Part shown: positions 16,051 to 23,084 of the stretch, one piece after another | Position numbering within the stretch: position 1 is the stretch's first letter | How the letters are laid out: the number at the start of each line of letters is the position of its first letter | From: Deltaproteobacteria bacterium | Lineage (GTDB): Bacteria > Desulfobacterota > Desulfobacteria > Desulfobacterales > JAABPS01 | Reading direction: 5' to 3' | DNA length: 24,625 bases | Assembly (NCBI GenBank): GCA_019309685.1 | Contig: JAFDFT010000046.1 | Location: 1 to 24,625, forward strand | The notes under the pieces: generated by a model | Databases searched by the model: none | What the model was told of the DNA's origin: nothing | What the model saw: the letters and a program-made list of their open reading frames with translations, nothing else | Made by a program: the position numbers and the translations under genes

Positions 16051-18138
16051 TTGTATTTACCCTTTGACTTCTATAGACCTTCGTTCTGCACCGATACTGT
16101 AAGCGCCTATTCCATTAAAGGTATTCAAAGAAAATCCTCGGAAGCAGTCTTTCTGATATTCTTTATCGTTGCTTCTTTACTCATCAGTTATTTTTTCCCA
16201 CAGGCTGCTTTTGGGACCACTTCCAGACAGAAATACTTCAACGCTGAAGCCTGTTATAACGATCTCAAACAAAGCAAAGTAAGAATAAAATATCGACATA
16301 ACTGGCTCAAATGCATTAGCAAATTCCAAAATGTATACAAAAGTAATCCATCTGATCCATGGGCTCCGGCTGGACTGTATATGTCCGGAAAGATGTATCA
16401 TGAACTCTACAGATATTCCCGCAAAACATCGGACAAAAAAGAGGCTGTTGATATTTTTGAGCGGGTAATCGGCCGTTATCCTAAAAGTAAATATAAAGAA
16501 AAATCTGCTAACACGCTGAAAAATCTGACCGGTTCGTCAACGAGAAAAGTTTCTAAAAAGTCTTCTTCTTCGATAAAAAGAACCGCGAAACAAAGATATC
16601 AACTCGCGAATAAATGCTTTCTAAGGCTTAAAAGCAGCAAAACAAAACAAAAATATCGCGATAACTGGATGAAGTGTATCGATCAATTCCGGTCTGTATA
16701 TAAAAAAACACCTTCTGATCCGTGGGCGCCTGCCGGACTGTACATGACCGGCAAGATGTATCATGAACTCTACAATTACTCACATTCCAAGTCTGACAAA
16801 AATCAAGCAATCGATCACTTTGAATACCTGGTTAAAAGATATCCCGGAAGTACCTACCGCCAAAAGGCGAGCACGGATCTTAAAAAGCTTCCTAAAGACC
16901 CTAAACCAATACGTTCAGCTCAAAAAAATAAATACACGAATAACCACTCCAGCTCTGAAAATATAACTCAGCATTCATCCGACATCTCACTTGTAACTGG
17001 TATTCGTGTGTGGTCAAACCCGAATTACACGCGAGTAGCCGTTGACCTGAACAATGAGACCACTTACACGTATCGGCTCTTGAAAAAAGACTCATCCATT
17101 AATAAACCGCAACGGTTATATGTTGATTTTAATAACAGTAAATTGGGAGAAAATATCAACCGAGTTATTCCCATTGATGATGATTTGCTCACTGACGCAC
17201 GTGCAGGTCAGTTTACGGCGGATAAAGTTCGGGTTGTAGTGGATATAAAGTCTTTTAAAGATTATAAAGTTTTCTCGCTTAATGATCCCTATAGACTGGT
17301 CATAGACTTATGGGGAGAAGGCAGCGAAATCGAAAAAACGTCCAAAACTTCATCCAAACCCCAATTACCTGACAAAAATATTTCAGCAGGTAATCTTGCC
17401 AAACAGCTTGCCCTGGGTGTTCAGAAAATTGTTATCGATGCCGGGCATGGCGGGCGTGATTTTGGTGCGCCTGGATACATCAAGGGAGTGCATGAAAAAG
17501 ATATTACATTAGCCATTGCCAAGAAACTTGCCGAAAAAATTAAAAAAGAACTCTCCTGCGAAGTTGTATTAACAAGAGATTCGGATAAGTATCTTACACT
17601 TGAAGAACGGACAGCCATTGCGAATACGGAAAATGGTGATCTTTTTATATCCATTCATACAAACGCATCTCGGTCTCGCAACGCCTACGGCATTGAAACC
17701 TATTTTTTGAATTTCGCAACTGATGATGACGCAGTATTGGTTGCTGCAAGAGAAAACGCGACATCAAAGAAAAATATCAGTGATCTGGAATCCATTTTGT
17801 CCAATCTGATGAAGAACTCTAAAATCAATGAATCAAGCAGGTTGGCAGGGTACATCCAAAAATCCATGTGCAGCCACTTGGAAAGCAAAGGCTATAGTAA
17901 TATTCGAAACAAGGGTGTAAAGCAGGCGCCGTTTTATGTGCTTATAGGCGCGCAAATGCCCGCCGTTCTCGTTGAAACGTCGTTTATCAGCAACTCCAGG
18001 GAATGTAAAAGATTAACCTATCCGCAATATCAGGAACGGTTAAGTGAAGGCATTGTAAACGGAATTTTCAAATATATAAAAGAATTAAATCCAACCGCCT
18101 TGTTGGATTCAAAGGATCGGAAAGGAAAAGAAGGGTAG
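16051..18138 (+). CDS. N-acetylmuramoyl-L-alanine amidase (AMIN plus Amidase_3) with a duplicated N-terminal module
   Basis: A periplasmic zinc amidase that cleaves the bond between muramic acid and the peptide stem, as in AmiC-type daughter-cell separation. TTG at 16051, with AAAGG upstream, is taken as the start because no ATG precedes the signal segment (about residues 31-55, AVFLIFFIVASLLISYFF). Residues about 61-165 and 181-278 are two copies of a TPR-like module, both with SDPWAPAGLYM and GKMYHELY and a conserved pair of Cys. An AMIN domain follows (about 312-410), which targets septal peptidoglycan. The Amidase_3 catalytic domain (about 459-680) has the zinc ligands in DAGHGG, VHEKD and SIHTNA and the catalytic Glu in VETSFISN. 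It lies 199 bp after mutS and probably has its own promoter. Confidence 0.92.
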   Translation: MYLPFDFYRPSFCTDTVSAYSIKGIQRKSSEAVFLIFFIVASLLISYFFPQAAFGTTSRQKYFNAEACYNDLKQSKVRIKYRHNWLKCISKFQNVYKSNPSDPWAPAGLYMSGKMYHELYRYSRKTSDKKEAVDIFERVIGRYPKSKYKEKSANTLKNLTGSSTRKVSKKSSSSIKRTAKQRYQLANKCFLRLKSSKTKQKYRDNWMKCIDQFRSVYKKTPSDPWAPAGLYMTGKMYHELYNYSHSKSDKNQAIDHFEYLVKRYPGSTYRQKASTDLKKLPKDPKPIRSAQKNKYTNNHSSSENITQHSSDISLVTGIRVWSNPNYTRVAVDLNNETTYTYRLLKKDSSINKPQRLYVDFNNSKLGENINRVIPIDDDLLTDARAGQFTADKVRVVVDIKSFKDYKVFSLNDPYRLVIDLWGEGSEIEKTSKTSSKPQLPDKNISAGNLAKQLALGVQKIVIDAGHGGRDFGAPGYIKGVHEKDITLAIAKKLAEKIKKELSCEVVLTRDSDKYLTLEERTAIANTENGDLFISIHTNASRSRNAYGIETYFLNFATDDDAVLVAARENATSKKNISDLESILSNLMKNSKINESSRLAGYIQKSMCSHLESKGYSNIRNKGVKQAPFYVLIGAQMPAVLVETSFISNSRECKRLTYPQYQERLSEGIVNGIFKYIKELNPTALLDSKDRKGKEG

Positions 18139-18178
18139 CCGCCTGGTTTAGAATTTTATACCTTCTTCAACCTATCAA

Positions 18179-18631
18179 CTATTTGTTCTCAGTTAAAATA
18201 CCGATCAGCGCTTCCATTGCCATCATGTAACCCTGGATGCCGAGTCCGGTAATCTGTCCTAAAACTACACCTGAGATCATGGATGTATGTCGAAACGGCT
18301 CTCTTTTATAAATGTTTGAGATATGTACTTCGATGATGGGGATATCGATCATTAAAAGTGCGTCGCGGATTGCAATGCTTGTATGGGTAAATGCCGCTGG
18401 GTTAATGATTACGCCGGAATTTTTTTGTCCCATTGCCTGAATTTTATCAATTATCTCTCCTTCATGATTTGATTGAAAGCATTGGACATCAATGTTATTT
18501 TTCTTGCCAAGCGTTATGAGTTTTTCATTTATGTCAACAAGCGTTTCTTTACCATAAATTTCAGGCTCTCGGGTACCCAACTTATTTAAATTCGGTCCGT
18601 GAATCACCAGGATACTTTTCATATTTGTCAT
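18179..18631 (-). CDS. aroQ: 3-dehydroquinate dehydratase, type II
   Basis: It converts 3-dehydroquinate to 3-dehydroshikimate, the step between aroB' and aroE of the same cluster. The 150-residue length and motifs are those of the dodecameric type II enzyme: IHGPNLNKLGTREPEIYG, with the catalytic Tyr at residue 26, FQSNHEGEIID, NPAAFTHTSIAIRDAL, and EVHISNIYKREPFRH with the catalytic His. The ATG at 18631 is eight bases after AAGGAG; a GTG directly before it is also possible. It is separated from aroE by about 210 bp holding repeat copy D, so it is either the last gene of the aromatic operon or has its own promoter. It is convergent with the amidase gene; no terminator hairpin is visible in the 40 bp between. 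Confidence 0.95.
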   Translation of the reverse strand: MTNMKSILVIHGPNLNKLGTREPEIYGKETLVDINEKLITLGKKNNIDVQCFQSNHEGEIIDKIQAMGQKNSGVIINPAAFTHTSIAIRDALLMIDIPIIEVHISNIYKREPFRHTSMISGVVLGQITGLGIQGYMMAMEALIGILTENK

Positions 18632-18669
18632 CACAGTATCTCCTTATCATACAAGACTACATGAATTTT

Positions 18670-18858
18670 GTTTTCAACCCATACATGAGTAATTTTCCGC
18701 AAGGTCAAGGAAATCAATAAAATGTACAGAGTAGGGGCAGGATGCATCGTGCCCCTATAGTCGTTATACGTCGCACAAACAATTCCGAATATTTATCTGC
18801 CTCAGGCGGGTTGACACAGAGATTGCGAAAAAAAGCGCCATTTATGTAGGCGAATTGG
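18670..18858 (+). mobile_element. MITE-like element, copy D (about 190 bp)
   Basis: The left end GTTTTCAACCCATACATGAG is a decayed family terminus. It is followed by TAATTTTCCGCAAGGTCAAG and GAAATCAATAAAATG, as in copies A and C. The right half resembles copy B (CGCACAAACAATTCCGA, AGAGATTGCG, GCCATTTATG). An insertion unlike the other copies lies near 18731-18765 and contains GGGGCA...TGCCCC. The right end runs over the last codons and stop of aroE. It has no coding capacity. Confidence 0.6.
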
Positions 18859-19669
18859 TCAGTTTATTTAGTACAACTGTCTTCATTAAATCCACAGGTG
18901 CCTTTTGTCCTGTCCACAATTCAAATTGGAAGGCCCCCTGATAAACAAACATTGATACACCATCCACAGTAGTACATCCTTTTTTTTCAGCTTCCTTTAA
19001 CAATCTTGTTTTTAATGGATTGTATACAATATCCATAACAATCATATCTTTATGAAGTGCTTCCGATTTCACAGGAGTTGTTTCTACATTAGGTGTCATT
19101 CCCAAAGGTGTGGCGTTAATTAAAATGTGGCAATCCACTTTTTCGAAATCTGTAATGGGATAGCAATTAACTCCCAGATCCTTTGCTAAAAGTTCTCCTT
19201 CATCTTTAAATTTGTTTAAAATGATAAGGTCTCCGCCTTCCGCAAGGATGCCAAATCCAATTGCTCTTGCAGCCCCTCCAGCACCAATAATAACAACTTT
19301 TTTTCCCTGAATGCTGGTTTTTTCTTTCAGCGCGTTGATGGCGCCTAAGCAATCTGAATTATATCCAACAAGCGTTTCCTCTTTGTTGATGATCGTATTG
19401 ACTGCACCAATGTTTAACGCCTTTCCATCAATATCATCCAGGTGCTTCATAACGGTTTGCTTATGCGGTATGGTAACACTCACACCTTTTATGCCAAATG
19501 ATTTTATTCCGCTGATCGCTGATGTGATATCTTTTACATTAAACGCCAGATACACACCATTGTAATCAATACTCTTAAAAGCGGTATTATGCATCAATGG
19601 GCTTAAACTGTGAAAAACAGGATCTCCTATAACAGCGTATAATAATGTTTTTGTATCAATCGGTCTCAA
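18842..19669 (-). CDS. aroE: Shikimate dehydrogenase (NADP+)
   Basis: It reduces 3-dehydroshikimate to shikimate. The 275-residue product has the substrate-binding SLSPLMHN near the start, the catalytic Lys70 in VTIPHK, Asn91 in GAVNTI and Asp106 in GYNSD, the nucleotide-binding GAGGAARAIG at about 125-134, and NATPLGM and DGVSMFVYQGAFQFELWTG in the C-terminal part. Translation starts at TTG 19669, which overlaps the pheA stop as TTGA and has AGAGGGA seven bases upstream; no ATG is close by. The overlap implies coupled translation with pheA. The last five codons (NSPT-stop region) lie in the edge of repeat copy D, so the native end may have been altered, though the enzyme's fold is complete. 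Confidence 0.95.
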   Translation of the reverse strand: MRPIDTKTLLYAVIGDPVFHSLSPLMHNTAFKSIDYNGVYLAFNVKDITSAISGIKSFGIKGVSVTIPHKQTVMKHLDDIDGKALNIGAVNTIINKEETLVGYNSDCLGAINALKEKTSIQGKKVVIIGAGGAARAIGFGILAEGGDLIILNKFKDEGELLAKDLGVNCYPITDFEKVDCHILINATPLGMTPNVETTPVKSEALHKDMIVMDIVYNPLKTRLLKEAEKKGCTTVDGVSMFVYQGAFQFELWTGQKAPVDLMKTVVLNKLTNSPT

Positions 19670-20793
19670 CTTTCAATCCCTCTGTTAAATCCTTCCTGTG
19701 TCATTATATAGGACCCCAGCACTTTCAGATAAAGACAGATCTCTTTTAATTTAGATACTGCTTCCACGATTATCTTATCTTCAATATGTCCTTCTATATC
19801 AACAAAAAAGAAATAGCTCCAGTTTTCATGCTTTGTGGGCCTGGATTCCAGTTTTACCATATTGATGTCCGATTCGGCGATGGGTTTTAAAACTTGATAC
19901 AAAGCACCCGGCACATGGGGAGTAGCAAACATAATAGACGTTTTATCCTTTCCCGTTCGATGAACCTTGTCTGTTCCAATGACAAGAAACCTAGTTATAT
20001 TTCTGCCAACATCTTCTATCTTGGAAGCCACTACCTGAAGATTATACATATGGGCAGCTTCTCTGCCAGCAATAGCGGCCGAATCCCTATCTCCTGCGGC
20101 TTTTCGTGCAGCTTGTGCGGTACTACTGCATTCTTCAAGTTTTACTTCAGGCAGGTATTTTCGAAGCCATTTACGGCATTGAGGGAAAACGTGGGGGTGG
20201 GAATAAATAACTTTTATACTATCCAGCTCACCTGTCACTGACAGAAGATCATGAGATATTGCCTGATAAATCTCCGCGCAAATCTTTAATTCAGACTCAA
20301 AAAAGAGATCCAGCGTGTAATTGATTGATCCTTCTATGGAATTTTCAACAGGCACAACACCATAATGGCACGCCCCTTTTTCTACTTCACCAAAAATGTC
20401 ACGAATATTGGATCGAGGTACATAATAAGCACTTCTTCCGAAATGGCTCATTGCCGCCATATGAGTGAATGTTGCTTCCGGACCAAGATAGGTTATCCGC
20501 TGAGGGCTTTGCAGTTCACGTGAGGCAGCGATAATTTCTTTAAAAATATATTGTAGCGATTTGTTATCCAACTCCCCCCTATTTTTAGATAGTAGCCTGT
20601 CCATGATTGTTTTTTCACGCGATATATCTAAAACGGGATCGCCTTTTTCTTTTTTGATTTCGCCGATCTCTTTAACACATAAAAGCCGCTTGCTGATAAG
20701 TTCAAGTATTTCATCATCGATTTTATCAATCGATTTTCTTAATCCCGGTATTGATGAAACCATAGGTTTTTTATCGTTTTTGCCTTTTTTCAT
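19666..20793 (-). CDS. pheA: Bifunctional chorismate mutase / prephenate dehydratase (P-protein)
   Basis: It turns chorismate into prephenate and then phenylpyruvate, the committed route to Phe. From ATG 20793 the product is 375 residues. An AroQ-type chorismate mutase comes first (LRKSIDKIDDEILELISKR ... KEIIAASRELQ). The dehydratase follows (ITYLGPEATFTHMAA, VVPVENSIEGSINYTLD, GRNITRFLVIG with the catalytic Thr). A C-terminal ACT domain carries GALYQVLKP and KLESRPTK, the GAL and ESRP elements known to bind Phe for feedback inhibition. The start is uncertain: the frame is open back to TTG 20850 and ATG 20835, both overlapping aroB', and none has a strong Shine-Dalgarno. The operon is thus controlled by Phe twice, at the enzyme and, as inferred here, at the leader. 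Confidence 0.93.
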   Translation of the reverse strand: MKKGKNDKKPMVSSIPGLRKSIDKIDDEILELISKRLLCVKEIGEIKKEKGDPVLDISREKTIMDRLLSKNRGELDNKSLQYIFKEIIAASRELQSPQRITYLGPEATFTHMAAMSHFGRSAYYVPRSNIRDIFGEVEKGACHYGVVPVENSIEGSINYTLDLFFESELKICAEIYQAISHDLLSVTGELDSIKVIYSHPHVFPQCRKWLRKYLPEVKLEECSSTAQAARKAAGDRDSAAIAGREAAHMYNLQVVASKIEDVGRNITRFLVIGTDKVHRTGKDKTSIMFATPHVPGALYQVLKPIAESDINMVKLESRPTKHENWSYFFFVDIEGHIEDKIIVEAVSKLKEICLYLKVLGSYIMTQEGFNRGIES

Positions 20794-20812
20794 ATTGTAT
20801 GTATCCGTTTGG

Positions 20813-21805
20813 TTATTTTTCAGTAATACTTTCATCGATCTTGTGTCCAAAATGTCTACCTGCCTCTTCTACTGCCACAAGAACCTTGTCTCCTGTTTTC
20901 AGTTTCACAACTGATACTGCTTTTCCTTTGGGATCCGTTAACCGGATAGTTTCAGCATTCTGAACAATCGTATTAATTTCTTTATCTGATACCATAGCTT
21001 TGATAAACATTAATGGACGTTTTTCTATTTTTAGCCTTCCGACAATACACGTTTCTGTTTTCCCCTGGTGATCAACAATTAAAACCGGGTCTCCTGATGA
21101 AAGCTCTGAAAGGTATTTTGTTTTACCACCGGTTACTCTGATATACGCGTGAACTGCGCCAGCATTCACTCGAAATGGCCGGGGCGAAACATAAGGGTTT
21201 GATATGCTTTCTGCGTGAACAAGAAATAATGCGCTGCTGCTGTTACCGATGAGCATCCCCTGCCCTACGGCCATGGAGGTACATGTATCAACGCAAACCC
21301 TGTCACCCATTCCAACAGGCTTTATTTCTATGATTTCAGCTACTTTAAGAGATATGTGATCTTCTTCGGAACGAAGGGTGGACAACACTTTTTTTAACTC
21401 CAGGGCATCAGAAGCATGATACATGATATGATTCACGCCCTTTTCAAGTATCCCAAAAGCCGTTTGGGCGTCTTCTGCACTATTGACCTGAACGATCACT
21501 TCAGCACCTTTTGCAATGAGATTCTCAATCGGAATAATTGTCCAGTCACTGCACTGAAGTATTACTTTTTTCTTCTTACTTAATTTTACAATTTCTTCTT
21601 CATCTTCTCCGCTGACAATTTTAAAAAGCTCAACATCTTTTCCAATTTTTAAATCGCCATCAGATGAAATTGTCTGTATTTTGCCGAGCTCCTTTACTCT
21701 TTCAGAATATCCATCAGGAATTACAACACCATCCGCACCGCCTTCCAGCGCGGTGGTCACTATATTTTTATCCCAGGGATCAATCTTTATCCATATTTTA
21801 CGCAT
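20813..21805 (-). CDS. aroB': 3-dehydroquinate synthase II (archaeal type)
   Basis: The 330-residue product belongs to the DHQ synthase II family, unrelated to classical AroB. It oxidatively deaminates and cyclises 2-amino-3,7-dideoxy-D-threo-hept-6-ulosonate to 3-dehydroquinate with NAD+. Family features seen are the N-terminal KIWIKIDPWDKNIVTTALEGGADGVVIPDGY, the central EIIEIKPVGMGDRVCVDTCTSMAVGQGMLIGNSSSALFLVHAES, and RPFRVNAGAVHAYIRVTGGKTKYLSEL. AAGAGG eight bases before ATG 21805 supports the start. It follows aroA' after 176 bp filled with a degenerate repeat, a long gap for an operon, and is 19 bp from pheA. The pair aroA'-aroB' is mainly archaeal but is known in Desulfovibrio and other delta-group bacteria. 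Confidence 0.93.
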   Translation of the reverse strand: MRKIWIKIDPWDKNIVTTALEGGADGVVIPDGYSERVKELGKIQTISSDGDLKIGKDVELFKIVSGEDEEEIVKLSKKKKVILQCSDWTIIPIENLIAKGAEVIVQVNSAEDAQTAFGILEKGVNHIMYHASDALELKKVLSTLRSEEDHISLKVAEIIEIKPVGMGDRVCVDTCTSMAVGQGMLIGNSSSALFLVHAESISNPYVSPRPFRVNAGAVHAYIRVTGGKTKYLSELSSGDPVLIVDHQGKTETCIVGRLKIEKRPLMFIKAMVSDKEINTIVQNAETIRLTDPKGKAVSVVKLKTGDKVLVAVEEAGRHFGHKIDESITEK

Positions 21806-21870
21806 AACTGGAACCTCTTCTTGAACTTTTTACTTTACCATCGCAATGTTATTTTTTTGCTCTCAACTTG

Positions 21871-21957
21871 TCACTATTCACTCGTTACTATTTACTGGCA
21901 AATTTACTCATCATTATTCACTCATAAATTGACTCGTCAATTGTCACTATTTACTTG
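21871..21957 (+). repeat. Degenerate 14-bp repeats (TCACTATTYACTNG) in the aroA'-aroB' spacer
   Basis: Units TCACTATTCACTCG (21871), TTACTATTTACTGG (21885), TCATTATTCACTCA (21911) and TCACTATTTACTTG (21944) alternate with partial units (AAATTTACTCA, AAATTGACTCGTCAATTG). The array fills the centre of a 176-bp gap inside an operon. It is non-coding and probably a simple-sequence expansion. An AT-rich hairpin (AAAAAG/CTTTTT) sits just after the aroA' stop and might dampen read-through. Confidence 0.7.
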
Positions 21958-21981
21958 TTAATTGAACAAAAAGTGGCCTTT

Positions 21982-22779
21982 TTACCCTAAAATAGCTAAT
22001 GCATCCTCAACACTTACATTTCCATGCACAATACTTGATATCGCCTGTACCATTTTTTTAGGCTCTTTATGCTGAAATACATTTCTTCCAATGGAGACAC
22101 CTGCACCTCCAGCATCGATAGATCCTTTCACCATTTCAAGTATTTCTCTGTCCGAATTCATTTTCTCTCCGCCGGCGATAACAACTGGTATGGAACATCC
22201 TTCTACAACCTCTCCAAATGACTCCTCAGAACCTGTATATGACACCTTTACAATATCCGCTCCCATTTCATATCCCACTCGGGCAGCATGTTTGATAACG
22301 TTTACATCATACTCATCTTTTATTTTTTCACCTCTTGGGTAAATCATGGCAAGCAGCGGTATGCCCCATGTGCGCGCCTCATAACTGATACGCCCAAAAT
22401 CATTTAACATTTCTTTCTCCTGGTTATCACCAAGATTAATATGTATCGATACTGCGTCCGCCCCGAGTTTGATGGCCTCTTCAATTGTACATACCATGGT
22501 CTTTGCGTTTGGATATACAGACAGGCTAGTTGATCCGGAAAGGTGAATAATCAATCCTATATCCTTTCCTTCGCCGCGGTGTCCCTCACCCACAAGGCCC
22601 TTGTGTTCAACAATGGCATTGGCGCCCCCTTCTGATACATTTTGCACTGCCTGTTTCATATTTTCCAGACCAGCGATGGGTCCAACAGAAATTCCGTGAT
22701 CCATTGGTACAATCACTGTTTTCCTGGTATTCCTGTTTATAATCCTTTCCATCCTAATCCGTTTGCCAATAATTGTCAT
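21982..22779 (-). CDS. aroA': 2-amino-3,7-dideoxy-D-threo-hept-6-ulosonate synthase (ADH synthase)
   Basis: A class I, FbaB/DeoC-like aldolase that joins 6-deoxy-5-ketofructose 1-phosphate with aspartate semialdehyde, replacing DAHP synthase at the entrance to the shikimate pathway. The 265-residue product has VIVPMDHGISVGP with Asp27, Tyr147 in AMIYPRGEK and the Schiff-base Lys178 in GADIVKVSYTGS, the expected trio, and a phosphate-binding VVIAGGEK and GAGVSIGRNVFQ. It is often misannotated as fructose-bisphosphate aldolase; adjacency to DHQ synthase II, pheA and aroE decides for the aromatic role. ATG 22779 is six bases after AAGGGGG. The frame is open to a TTG at 22800, but that lies in the T-tail of a hairpin and is not a likely start. 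It is the first structural gene behind the attenuator. Confidence 0.93.
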   Translation of the reverse strand: MTIIGKRIRMERIINRNTRKTVIVPMDHGISVGPIAGLENMKQAVQNVSEGGANAIVEHKGLVGEGHRGEGKDIGLIIHLSGSTSLSVYPNAKTMVCTIEEAIKLGADAVSIHINLGDNQEKEMLNDFGRISYEARTWGIPLLAMIYPRGEKIKDEYDVNVIKHAARVGYEMGADIVKVSYTGSEESFGEVVEGCSIPVVIAGGEKMNSDREILEMVKGSIDAGGAGVSIGRNVFQHKEPKKMVQAISSIVHGNVSVEDALAILG

Positions 22780-22798
22780 TTTATTCCCCCTTAAATGC

Positions 22799-22833
22799 AA
22801 AAAAGACCGTCAGATCTTTCCCAACGGCCCTTT
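22799..22833 (-). terminator. Second terminator-like hairpin before aroA'
   Basis: AAAGGGCCGT and ACGGTCTTTT pair over ten positions, with two G-U pairs, around a 13-nt loop, and the 3' arm runs into a six-T tract. It starts only four bases after the T-tail of the attenuator terminator and ends 19 bases before the aroA' ATG. It could act as a back-up terminator, or affect access to the nearby AAGGGGG. Confidence 0.55.
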
Positions 22834-22836
22834 ATT

Positions 22837-22875
22837 AAAAAAAGCCGTGGGGTTTTTGTCTGCCCACAGCTTTTT
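22837..22875 (-). terminator. Attenuator terminator of the aromatic operon
   Basis: AAAAAGCTGTGGG pairs with CCCACGGCTTTTT over 13 bp (one G-U) around an 11-nt loop, followed by seven T in all, counting those in the stem. It is placed 27 nt after the stop codon of a Phe/Tyr-rich leader peptide and about 60 nt before aroA'. The 5' arm and loop contain TGGGCAGAC (22866-22858), which can instead pair with GTCTGCCTA (22921-22913) in the leader ORF over nine positions, forming an antiterminator. That 22921-22913 strand can also pair with AGGCAGA (22965-22959), releasing the terminator. Confidence 0.85.
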
Positions 22876-22901
22876 GCGCTTTTTAATGTTTTGGGATCAT
22901 A

Positions 22902-22979
22902 TCAGCGCACCTTAGGCAGACCGGTACCAAAAAAATAATACCCAAAATAATAATAAAATCTGCCTGAAAAGTTACGCAT
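22902..22979 (-). CDS. Phe/Tyr-rich leader peptide (attenuation)
   Basis: A 25-codon ORF from ATG 22979 to TGA 22904-22902. AAGGGA lies five bases before the ATG, a good ribosome-binding site. Ten residues are aromatic: Phe at 4, 8, 12, 16 and 17, Tyr at 9, 10, 11, 14 and 15; the core is FYYYFGYYFF at residues 8-17. This lies between a promoter and a terminator hairpin, directly ahead of genes for Phe and shared aromatic synthesis. RNA strand 1 (AGGCAGA) covers codons 5-7 and strand 2 (TCTGCCT) covers codons 20-22, so the aromatic block sits exactly in the loop between them. Ribosomes short of Phe-tRNA or Tyr-tRNA should stall there and favour read-through. Homopolymeric AT bias alone would not explain the clean start, stop and pairing strands. 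Confidence 0.88.
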   Translation of the reverse strand: MRNFSGRFYYYFGYYFFGTGLPKVR

Positions 22980-23006
22980 AATATTCCCTTGTAATTTTCT
23001 GAATTT

Positions 23007-23033
23007 TTTATATGGAATTAATTCACCTGTCAA
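23007..23033 (-). promoter_or_regulatory. Promoter of the leader-aroA' operon
   Basis: On the minus strand a perfect TTGACA (23033-23028) is followed after 15 bp by TATAAA (23012-23007), or after 17 bp by the poorer TAAAAA. Transcription would start near 23000, leaving about 20 nt before the leader ATG. The short spacing weakens the exact -10 choice, but the position just ahead of the leader ORF is as expected. Confidence 0.6.
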
Positions 23034-23084
23034 GAGTTAATTTTGCAGAATCGCTGTTTTATTACACCTATGCGCTTATCCATT

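Noticed and set aside
21982..22779. Fructose-bisphosphate aldolase class I.
   Set aside because: The fold and motifs are shared, but the place next to DHQ synthase II, pheA and aroE, behind a Phe/Tyr leader, points to ADH synthase.
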